Positions 17,211 to 23,236 of a stretch of 64,000 bases of DNA are shown one piece after another (within the stretch, counting starts at the first letter, position 1; each line of letters begins with the position of its first letter). Source of the stretch: Cytobacillus oceanisediminis (GTDB lineage Bacteria > Bacillota > Bacilli > Bacillales > Cytobacillaceae). The DNA lies in contig NZ_QGTW01000021.1 of NCBI RefSeq assembly GCF_003182355.1, forward strand, positions 1 through 64,000. The letters are read 5' to 3'. The notes under the pieces were generated by a model, which searched no databases, had not been told where the DNA came from, and saw nothing but the letters and a program-made list of their open reading frames with translations. The position numbers were made by a program, and so were the translations under genes.

Positions 17211-17867
17211 GTGAGTGCTGACTTCAAGACAATCGACGAAAATCTAATAGACTTTATCCAGCTTGAGGACGAAGAGTTAGTTGATCTGGTGCATAAAGGA
17301 GAAAGTGAGGCATTGGATTATCTGATTCATAAGTATCGTAATTTCGTGCGGGCAAAAGCAAGATCCTATTTTTTAATTGGTGCAGATAAAGAAGACATTG
17401 TGCAAGAGGGAATGATTGGTTTATACAAAGCAATACGTGATTTCAAAGAGGACAAGTTGTCCTCCTTTAAAGCATTTGCCGAGTTGTGCATTACCAGGCA
17501 GATTATTACGGCCATCAAGACGGCGACACGGCAAAAGCATATTCCGCTGAACTCGTATGTTTCTTTGGACAAGCCTATTTATGATGAGGAATCTGACCGG
17601 ACCTTAATGGATGTGATTTCAGGGGCGAAGGTTATGGATCCTGAAGAGCTTATCATTAACCAGGAAGAGTTCGATCATATTGAAATAAAAATGTCTGAGC
17701 TTCTGAGCGATCTGGAACGAAAAGTGCTTGCCCTATATTTGGACGGGCAGTCTTATCAGGAAATCTCCGAGGAACTCAACCGCCATGTCAAATCAATTGA
17801 CAATGCCTTGCAGCGAGTAAAAAGGAAGCTGGAAAGATATTTGGAAGTGCGTGAATTTTCTTTATAG
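17211..17867 (+). CDS. sigH: RNA polymerase sigma factor SigH (Spo0H)
   Basis: SigH directs transcription at the switch from growth to sporulation and competence. The 218-aa protein has the sigma-70 regions 2 (EALDYLIHKYRNFVRAKA through DIVQEGMIGLYKAIRDF) and 4 (SYQEISEELNRHVKSIDNALQR). GTG 17211 is selected because GGGGGGAT lies at the right distance and the resulting 218 residues equal the B. subtilis length. The longer frame from 17091 would start inside rae1 and read through the promoter. Confidence 0.95.
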   Translation: MSADFKTIDENLIDFIQLEDEELVDLVHKGESEALDYLIHKYRNFVRAKARSYFLIGADKEDIVQEGMIGLYKAIRDFKEDKLSSFKAFAELCITRQIITAIKTATRQKHIPLNSYVSLDKPIYDEESDRTLMDVISGAKVMDPEELIINQEEFDHIEIKMSELLSDLERKVLALYLDGQSYQEISEELNRHVKSIDNALQRVKRKLERYLEVREFSL

Positions 17868-17967
17868 ACAGAATTTCCCGATCTCCTGCCTTTTTTGCAG
17901 TTATTGACATGTTTTAGGGAGCGTGTTAAAGTTTTAAGGGCGTAAAGTGGACATAGTAGGTGGAAAA

Positions 17968-18111
17968 ATGACTAAAAAGGTAACTTTGGCCTGTTCTGCT
18001 TGCGGTTCGAGAAACTACTCCACGGCAAGCAAGAATGATTCTAAAAGGCTGGAACTAAAGAAGTTTTGCAGTACATGCAGTACTCATACGATTCATAAAG
18101 AAACAAAGTAA
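17968..18111 (+). CDS. rpmG: 50S ribosomal protein L33 (zinc-binding type)
   Basis: A 47-aa protein starting MTKKVTLACSACGSRNY with CxxC pairs at Cys9/12 and Cys34/37, the zinc ribbon of the C+ form of L33. It corresponds to rpmGB, located between sigH and secE in B. subtilis. A GTAGGTGG site lies upstream. It was too short for a 60-residue cutoff but is clearly a gene. Confidence 0.93.
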   Translation: MTKKVTLACSACGSRNYSTASKNDSKRLELKKFCSTCSTHTIHKETK

Positions 18112-18134
18112 TTAAGATATAGATTACGAGAGTG

Positions 18135-18309
18135 TGTTCAAAAGGGCAAAAAGAGCCGAGAAGATCAGGGAAGTGCACCTTTAAGCAGCGGAACGTATGG
18201 TATAATACGTGAGCACAAAGGAAAACTTCTCAGATTAAGCATCGCACTCAGAAAAAGTGTTTTCTTTTTCCCGGGACTTTTGAATAACATCTAGAAGAAT
18301 TGCCCTTTT
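18135..18309. repeat. Large nested inverted-repeat element between rpmG and secE
   Basis: Outer arms AAAAGGGCAA (18140-18149) and TTGCCCTTTT (18300-18309) pair perfectly. TGTTCAAAAG (18135-18144) also matches CTTTTGAATAACA (18277-18289). Inside, GAGAAG faces CTTCTC, GTGC faces GCAC, and the centre is ACGTAT-GGTATA-ATACGT (18193-18210). The central part contains an extended -10 (TGGTATAAT). It fills most of the 310-bp rpmG-secE gap; no gene is present. Confidence 0.65.
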
Positions 18310-18421
18310 AATAGCCAGAAAGCTGAATAAATGTTTTTTGCGGACTAGAATATAGTCTAGTTTGAAGCCGTTTACGCTTTTCTGTTAAAGGATATATCTC
18401 TTGAAAGTTGGGGGTTACGAA

Positions 18422-18604
18422 ATGCAACGCATCGTGAATTTTTTCCGTGAAGTTGGACGAGAAATGAGAAAGGTCAGCTGGCCTAAGCGCAAAGAACTGA
18501 CAAACTACACTGTTACGGTTCTTGCTACAGTTACGTTCTTTGCTCTGTTTTTTGCAGTGCTTGACCTGGGTATTTCTGAATTGATTCGTTTTATTCTTGA
18601 ATAA
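18422..18604 (+). CDS. secE: SecE, preprotein translocase subunit
   Basis: SecE is the small clamp subunit of SecYEG. The 60-aa protein has the family motif EMRKVSWPKRKEL followed by one membrane helix (about residues 27-50), the single-span form found in Gram-positive bacteria. ATG 18422 lies 7 nt after TTGGGGG; an in-frame TTG at 18401 would add seven unconserved residues. It is followed by a short terminator and then nusG. Confidence 0.94.
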   Translation: MQRIVNFFREVGREMRKVSWPKRKELTNYTVTVLATVTFFALFFAVLDLGISELIRFILE

Positions 18605-18627
18605 CCCCTGAGTTTCCATGGTATAAT
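18597..18627 (+). promoter_or_regulatory. Candidate extended -10 promoter for nusG
   Basis: TATAAT (18622-18627) is preceded by TGG, giving an extended -10. TTGAAT (18597-18602) is 19 bp upstream, a little far. It would drive nusG independently of secE, although a short terminator lies in between. Confidence 0.4.
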
Positions 18628-18654
18628 GGAGAATAACACAGGAAACATTTGCAA

Positions 18655-18677
18655 AGCCCGGAAACGGGTTTTTTCAT
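18655..18677 (+). terminator. Short terminator between secE and nusG
   Basis: GCCCG-GAAA-CGGGT is followed by TTTTTC. The stem is only five pairs with a tetraloop, so it may act as a weak terminator or attenuator in the secE-nusG transcript. Confidence 0.6.
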
Positions 18678-18751
18678 TTGGTCAAAAAGTTATGTTGTAA
18701 TGGTAAATAATTTGTTTAATACAGGGAGGGAAGGACGACGAGTCCTCTTGA

Positions 18752-19285
18752 ATGGAAAAGAATTGGTATGTTGTTCATACGTACTCAGGCTATGAAAATA
18801 AAGTAAAAGCCAACTTGGAGAAACGTGTTGAATCTATGGGTATGCAAGACAAAATCTTTCGCGTGGTGGTTCCGGAAGAAGAAGAAACAGAATTGAAAAA
18901 CGGCAAAAAGAAAGTAGTAAAGCGCAAGGTTTTCCCTGGTTATGTACTAGTGGAAATTGTTATGACAGATGATTCCTGGTATGTTGTAAGGAATACCCCG
19001 GGCGTAACCGGATTTGTCGGCTCTGCAGGTTCAGGCTCAAAGCCAACTCCGCTATTGCCGGAAGAAGTAACAAACATCTTAAAGCATATGGGTGTTGAAG
19101 AAAAACGATTCGATATCAACTTTGAAATCGGTGAAACGGTTCAAGTCAAAGAAGGGCCGTTTGCAAACTTTACAGGTACCATTGAAGATATTGATAAAGA
19201 TAAGGCGAAGATCAAAGTGCTTGTAAACATGTTTGGCCGTGATACTCCGGTAGAACTTGATTTTTCACAGATTGAAAAACTGTAA
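18752..19285 (+). CDS. nusG: NusG, transcription termination/antitermination factor
   Basis: NusG binds RNA polymerase through its NGN domain and modulates pausing. The 177-aa protein starts with KNWYVVHTYSGYENKVK (NGN, about 1-115) and ends with a KOW domain (VQVKEGPFANFTGTIEDI, about 125-177). The ribosome binding region GGGAGGGAAGG is unusually far from ATG 18752; a small AGGAC/GTCCT hairpin sits between them (see findings). It is followed by the rplK promoter. Confidence 0.96.
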   Translation: MEKNWYVVHTYSGYENKVKANLEKRVESMGMQDKIFRVVVPEEEETELKNGKKKVVKRKVFPGYVLVEIVMTDDSWYVVRNTPGVTGFVGSAGSGSKPTPLLPEEVTNILKHMGVEEKRFDINFEIGETVQVKEGPFANFTGTIEDIDKDKAKIKVLVNMFGRDTPVELDFSQIEKL

Positions 19286-19365
19286 TAAACTGCTAAAATG
19301 CTTGATGCATTGGCTGGATAATGCTTTCTCTGTGAAAGTACTTTTATATATCTTTGTAAAAAAAC

Positions 19366-19394
19366 TTGAAATCGTCTTTGAAAAGTGATAATAT
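19366..19394 (+). promoter_or_regulatory. SigA promoter of rplK
   Basis: TTGAAA (19366-19371), a 17-bp spacer and TAATAT (19389-19394) preceded by TGA form an extended -10 promoter. It leaves a leader of roughly 125 nt before rplK. Confidence 0.8.
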
Positions 19395-19472
19395 TTCATA
19401 GGTCAGTATGTCTCGACAATGAGGCTGGACATTTGTCAAGTTCTTTATCTTAATATAAAGACTATAAGTTGA

Positions 19473-19498
19473 GTGGGAGGGAATTTCCCTATTACCAC
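19473..19498 (+). promoter_or_regulatory. Candidate L1-type mRNA hairpin before rplK
   Basis: GTGG (19473-19476) and CCAC (19495-19498) close a hairpin with the inner stem GGGAA/TTCCC. A second hairpin of the same 26-nt length, starting with the same GTGGGAGG and ending in CCACAT, precedes rplA. In other bacteria L1 represses the L11-L1 mRNA by binding a mimic of its rRNA site; that these hairpins do so is inferred. Confidence 0.5.
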
Positions 19499-19525
19499 AT
19501 CACGGACTTTAAGGAGGTGTGTCTC

Positions 19526-19951
19526 GTGGCTAAAAAAGTAATCAAACTTGTTAAGTTACAAATCCCTGCAGGTAAAGCTAACCCTGCACCACCAGTAGGA
19601 CCTGCACTAGGTCAAGCGGGTGTTAACATCATGGGATTCTGTAAGGAATTTAACGCTCGTACAGCTGAACAAGCTGGCTTAATCATTCCTGTTGAAATCA
19701 CGGTTTTTGAAGACCGTTCATTTACATTTATTACGAAAACTCCTCCTGCTGCAGTTCTTCTTAAGAAGGCGGCTGGAATCGAGTCTGGTTCTGGTGAACC
19801 AAACCGTAATAAAGTAGCAACAGTCAAGCGTGACAAGGTACGCGAGATTGCTGAAACAAAGATGCCTGACCTAAACGCTGCAAGTGTTGAAGCTGCAATG
19901 CGTATGGTTGAAGGTACTGCGCGCAGCATGGGTATCGTTATCGAAGACTAA
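19526..19951 (+). CDS. rplK: 50S ribosomal protein L11
   Basis: L11 binds the GTPase-associated centre of 23S rRNA. The 141-aa protein starts at GTG 19526 (AAGGAGGTG 7 nt upstream), giving the typical MAKKVIKLVKLQIPAG; the frame from 19469 would run through the leader hairpin. It has the proline-rich PAPPVGPALGQAGVN segment between its domains and the C-terminal RNA-binding domain ending ARSMGIVIED. Confidence 0.97.
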   Translation: MAKKVIKLVKLQIPAGKANPAPPVGPALGQAGVNIMGFCKEFNARTAEQAGLIIPVEITVFEDRSFTFITKTPPAAVLLKKAAGIESGSGEPNRNKVATVKRDKVREIAETKMPDLNAASVEAAMRMVEGTARSMGIVIED

Positions 19952-20040
19952 TCCATGCATGTGAAATTATAATGTGTACACTTTGAATGTTGGACAACTG
20001 TCCAGCTTCAGAAGTGTTTACGCATTTCTGTTTATGATTG

Positions 20041-20108
20041 AGGTTGCGACGCTGAATTTGGTTTCACTCGCAACCTTTATTCGTGGGAGGTTATTCCGCT
20101 AAAACCAC
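20041..20108 (+). promoter_or_regulatory. rplK-rplA intergenic hairpins (attenuator-like stem and L1-type motif)
   Basis: AGGTTGCGA (20041-20049) pairs with TCGCAACCT (20068-20076), a 9-bp stem followed by only TTATT, so at most a weak terminator. At 20083-20108 GTGG...CCAC forms a 26-nt hairpin like the one before rplK. It is directly upstream of the rplA ribosome binding site. Confidence 0.5.
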
Positions 20109-20128
20109 ATTCAAGGAGGAAATAAAAA

Positions 20129-20827
20129 ATGGCTAAAAAAGGTAAGAAGTACGTAGAAGCTGCAAAGCTTATCGACTCTTCAAAAGCTTACCCAATCGAA
20201 GAAGCGATTGATCTTGCGAAGAAAACTAATTTTGCTAAATTTGATGCAACTGTTGAAGTAGCATTCCGTTTAGGAGTTGACCCTAAGAAAGCTGACCAGC
20301 AAATCCGTGGAGCAGTTGTGCTTCCAAACGGAACTGGTAAAACTCAGCGCGTTCTTGTTTTCGCTAAGGGTGAAAAAGCGAAAGAAGCAGAAGCTGCTGG
20401 AGCAGATTTCGTAGGCGATTCTGAATACATCAACAAAATCAACCAAGGCTGGTTTGATTTTGATGTAATCGTTGCTACACCTGACATGATGGGTGAAGTT
20501 GGTAAACTTGGCCGCGTATTAGGTCCTAAAGGTTTAATGCCTAACCCTAAAACAGGTACAGTTACTTTTGACGTAGAAAAAGCAGTTAACGAAATCAAAG
20601 CAGGTAAAGTAGAATACCGCGTTGACAAAGCTGGAAACATCCACGTGCCAATCGGTAAAGTATCATTCGAAAACGAAAAGCTTGTTGAAAACTTCAACAC
20701 TATTTTCGATACGATGATGAAAGTTAAGCCTGCAGCTGCTAAGGGAACTTACATGAAGAACGTTTCTGTTACTTCTACTATGGGACCTGGCGTAAAAGTA
20801 GATCCTTCATCTGTTGCAGTAAAATAA
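20129..20827 (+). CDS. rplA: 50S ribosomal protein L1
   Basis: L1 forms the mobile L1 stalk and assists E-site tRNA release; in several bacteria it is also a translational repressor of its own operon. The 232-aa protein has the two-domain layout and the signature stretch from KLGRVLGPKGLMPNPKTGTV. CAAGGAGG lies 9 nt before ATG 20129. A new promoter for rplJ begins 9 nt after its stop. Confidence 0.97.
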   Translation: MAKKGKKYVEAAKLIDSSKAYPIEEAIDLAKKTNFAKFDATVEVAFRLGVDPKKADQQIRGAVVLPNGTGKTQRVLVFAKGEKAKEAEAAGADFVGDSEYINKINQGWFDFDVIVATPDMMGEVGKLGRVLGPKGLMPNPKTGTVTFDVEKAVNEIKAGKVEYRVDKAGNIHVPIGKVSFENEKLVENFNTIFDTMMKVKPAAAKGTYMKNVSVTSTMGPGVKVDPSSVAVK

Positions 20828-20835
20828 AAAAACAA

Positions 20836-20864
20836 TTGACAACGTAAAATACATGTTGTAATAT
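20836..20864 (+). promoter_or_regulatory. SigA promoter of rplJ-rplL
   Basis: TTGACA (20836-20841), a 17-bp spacer and TAATAT (20859-20864) form a strong promoter right after rplA. Confidence 0.85.
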
Positions 20865-20894
20865 GTATTTTGTTGTGAAAATATAATAACATTT

Positions 20895-21014
20895 GTGCCG
20901 TAGACAGCAGGTGCTGCAAAGCTTAATTTCCTGCCGAGGTATTACGATAGAAATGCTTGTTTAACTTGCTATTGTATACTTCCTCCATGTCTGCTAAGGT
21001 GTGGAGGTTTTTTA
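20895..21014 (+). promoter_or_regulatory. L10 leader (rplJ attenuator)
   Basis: The leader has the GCCGTAGACAGCAGGTGC and CTTAATTTCCTGCCGAGG pieces typical of the Bacillus L10 leader, then a terminator: CCTCCAT (20982-20988) with GTGGAGG (21001-21007) and TTTTTT. Known L10(L12)4 binding to this family of leaders is thought to promote termination. The short frame starting at 20957 is an artefact. Confidence 0.85.
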
Positions 21015-21055
21015 TTGGACGGTATGAATGTAGAAATTCTACAGGAGGTGTAAGG

Positions 21056-21556
21056 ATGAGCAGCGTTATCGAACAAAAGAAACAAATCGTAGAAGAAATC
21101 GCTGATAAATTTAAATCAAGTTTATCAACAGTTGTTGTCGACTACCGCGGTCTTACTGTTGCTGAAGTTACAGAACTTCGTAAACAACTTCGTGAAGCTG
21201 GCGTAGAATTCAAAGTATACAAGAATTCAATGACTCGCCGTGCTGCTGAAGCTGCTGAACTATCCGGTTTAAACGATTCTTTAACTGGCCCTAACGCAAT
21301 CGCGTTCAGCACAGAAGATGTAGTTGCTCCAGCGAAAATCTTAAATGATTTCGCGAAAAAGCATGAAGCACTTGAAATCAAAGCAGGTGTAATCGAAGGG
21401 AATATCGCTTCAGTAGAAGATATTAAAGCTCTTGCTGAACTACCATCACGCGAAGGCTTGCTATCTATGCTACTCAGCGTACTTCAGGCACCTATCCGCA
21501 ATCTTGCTCTTGCTGCAAAAGCTGTTGCAGACCAAAAAGAAGAACAAGGCGCGTAA
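21056..21556 (+). CDS. rplJ: 50S ribosomal protein L10
   Basis: L10 anchors the L7/L12 dimers at the base of the stalk. The 166-aa protein has the RNA-binding N-terminal domain (VVDYRGLTVAEVTELRKQLR) and an alanine-rich C-terminal helix that binds L12. ATG 21056 follows ACAGGAGGTGTAAGG and gives the family N-terminus MSSVIEQKK; the longer frame to 20957 lies in the leader. It is cotranscribed with rplL. Confidence 0.97.
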   Translation: MSSVIEQKKQIVEEIADKFKSSLSTVVVDYRGLTVAEVTELRKQLREAGVEFKVYKNSMTRRAAEAAELSGLNDSLTGPNAIAFSTEDVVAPAKILNDFAKKHEALEIKAGVIEGNIASVEDIKALAELPSREGLLSMLLSVLQAPIRNLALAAKAVADQKEEQGA

Positions 21557-21613
21557 GTTAATTTTAGCGTTAAACTAATAGATTCAAACCAAATATAAGG
21601 AGGAAACATTATC

Positions 21614-21979
21614 ATGACTAAAGAACAAATCATTGAAGCAGTTAAATCTATGACTGTTTTAGAATTAAACGACTTAGTAAAAGCAATCGAAGAAGAATTT
21701 GGTGTAACTGCTGCTGCTCCTGTAGCAATGGCTGGTGGAGCTGCTGCTGGCGGTGCTGCTGAAGAACAAACTGAATTTGACGTAATTCTTACTTCTGCAG
21801 GCGACCAAAAAATCAAGGTTATCAAAGTTGTTCGTGAAATCACAGGTCTTGGACTTAAAGAAGCGAAAGAACTTGTTGATAACACTCCTAAAGCTCTTAA
21901 AGAAGGCGTTTCTAAAGAAGATGCTGAAGAAGTTAAAGCTAAGCTTGAAGAAGTTGGAGCTGGCGTTGAAGTTAAGTAA
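21614..21979 (+). CDS. rplL: 50S ribosomal protein L7/L12
   Basis: L12 is the multicopy stalk protein that recruits translational GTPases. The 121-aa protein has the N-terminal dimerisation region, an alanine/glycine-rich hinge (about 36-52) and the globular C-terminal domain with KIKVIKVVREITGLGLKEAK. A strong AAGGAGGAAAC site precedes it. Codon choice is highly biased, as expected for an abundant protein. A terminator follows. Confidence 0.97.
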   Translation: MTKEQIIEAVKSMTVLELNDLVKAIEEEFGVTAAAPVAMAGGAAAGGAAEEQTEFDVILTSAGDQKIKVIKVVREITGLGLKEAKELVDNTPKALKEGVSKEDAEEVKAKLEEVGAGVEVK

Positions 21980-21989
21980 TATAATTGAT

Positions 21990-22021
21990 GAAAAGCCCGC
22001 TGCTTAAGTGGGCTTTTTATT
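21990..22021 (+). terminator. Terminator after rplL
   Basis: AAAAGCCCGCT-GCTT-AAGTGGGCTTTTT is a stem of about ten pairs followed by T residues, 11 nt after rplL. It ends the rplJ-rplL transcript, although read-through to ybxB and rpoB is usual in bacteria. Confidence 0.9.
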
Positions 22022-22136
22022 TTGAATAAAGATAGATTTTTGCTTTTTAAAAAGCAATCCTTTATAATTCGTTCGAAAACACTTAATGTGGTTCTCCAAA
22101 ATTCTTCAATTGATATTCTCCTGTGGAGGTGATTTC

Positions 22137-22739
22137 ATGTCCGAACACTACTATTCCCAAACACAAAAAGTCGAAAGCAGCCCTAAAACCTGGAGTTATA
22201 CCCTGAAGGAACAATCATTCCGCTTTAAAACAGATAATGGCGTTTTTTCAAAAAATGAAGTGGATTTTGGTTCAAGACTATTAATAGAAGCCTTTGAACA
22301 GCCGGGAGTCGAGGGAAACATTTTGGATGTTGGCTGCGGATACGGGCCTATCGGGCTGACAGCAGCGAAACTTATGCCGGAACGGACTGTACATATGGTC
22401 GATGTAAATGAGAGGGCGCTTGGATTGGCAAAAGAGAATGCCGAGTTAAACGGCATCAAAAATGTGTCAATCTATGAAAGCGACCGCCTTGAAAATACAA
22501 AAGGAAATAAGTTCGCTGCAATCCTGACAAACCCGCCGATCAGAGCAGGCAAAAAAGTTGTTCATGATATATTTGAGCAAAGCTTTGAAGCGCTGTTATC
22601 CGGAGGGGACCTATGGGTAGTCATCCAGAAAAAGCAGGGAGCACCTTCTGCCATTGACAAAATGACAGAGTTATTTGGCGAAGTTGAGACTGTGGAAAAG
22701 AAAAAAGGGTATTTTATTTTAAAAGCAAAAAAAGATTGA
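22137..22739 (+). CDS. ybxB: Class I SAM-dependent methyltransferase (YbxB, RsmC-like)
   Basis: The 200-aa protein has the SAM-binding motif LDVGCGYGPIG and the NPPIRAGK motif typical of N6-adenine or N2-guanine methyltransferases such as RsmC (16S rRNA m2G1207). Only one domain is present, unlike the two-domain E. coli RsmC. ATG 22137 follows GTGGAGGTGATTTC; the frame to 22086 has no conserved extension. Its position between rplL and rpoB is the same as in B. subtilis. The substrate is inferred. Confidence 0.9.
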   Translation: MSEHYYSQTQKVESSPKTWSYTLKEQSFRFKTDNGVFSKNEVDFGSRLLIEAFEQPGVEGNILDVGCGYGPIGLTAAKLMPERTVHMVDVNERALGLAKENAELNGIKNVSIYESDRLENTKGNKFAAILTNPPIRAGKKVVHDIFEQSFEALLSGGDLWVVIQKKQGAPSAIDKMTELFGEVETVEKKKGYFILKAKKD

Positions 22740-22984
22740 CTTGACTTTTTTGCTATGTTAGTATTGTAAAATGCCAACATATTATATTTCTATTTATAAC
22801 TAAATTTGACTAATAGTTGTATAAATTTGGTTTTAATGGGAAAGCTAACAAAATAATAGTCGTATTGTGAAAATGTGGTTTTTGAAGTGAAAACCCTTTT
22901 TCTTTTTGTCTTATAAGAATAGGGGTTAGATGAATGTCTGGCTTGCGTTCCCGTTTTTGCGGAATAAGAAAGTCTGACTTTCTT
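22740..22984 (+). other. Upstream part of the ybxB-rpoB gap
   Basis: About 245 bp without a gene. TTGACT at 22741-22746 could be a -35 but has no matching -10 at 16-18 bp. A tight palindrome AAGAAAGTC-T-GACTTTCTT (22966-22984) ends the stretch and abuts the repeat element that follows. Confidence 0.5.
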
Positions 22985-23182
22985 AAGTTGGATAACTGTC
23001 TAGCTCCGAGCGCCATCGGCTCGAGGTCTTAAGCCAATCGCTTCTGAAGGCAAAGAACGCCTTCGCCAGCGCTAGTCTTAAGGTTGAGGGCCGCAGGATG
23101 CGGGTCATGCAGACGTTGCCACAGGACGTGGCGCTCTTAGTCTGCGCTCTTCCTAGGCGGGCGCTCTCCGCTTTTCTTATAA
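22985..23182. repeat. Bacillaceae-type intergenic repeat upstream of rpoB
   Basis: About 198 bp from AAGTTGGATAACTGTCTAGC to GGGCGCTCTCCGCTTTTCTT. It has inverted GAGCGCC (23008-23014) / GGGCGCTC (23159-23166) and inner GC-rich hairpins (GAAGGC/GCCTTC, CGTTGCCACAGGACGTGGC). The left end matches ends of repeats widespread between genes of Bacillus relatives (recollection, not searched). A short similar end, TTGGACAACTGTCCAGCTTC, lies at 19991-20010 before rplA. Confidence 0.65.
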
Positions 23183-23236
23183 GATAGTAATAAATTGCTA
23201 TTAGCACAATAACGCTTGATTTGAGGGGTGAATCAG

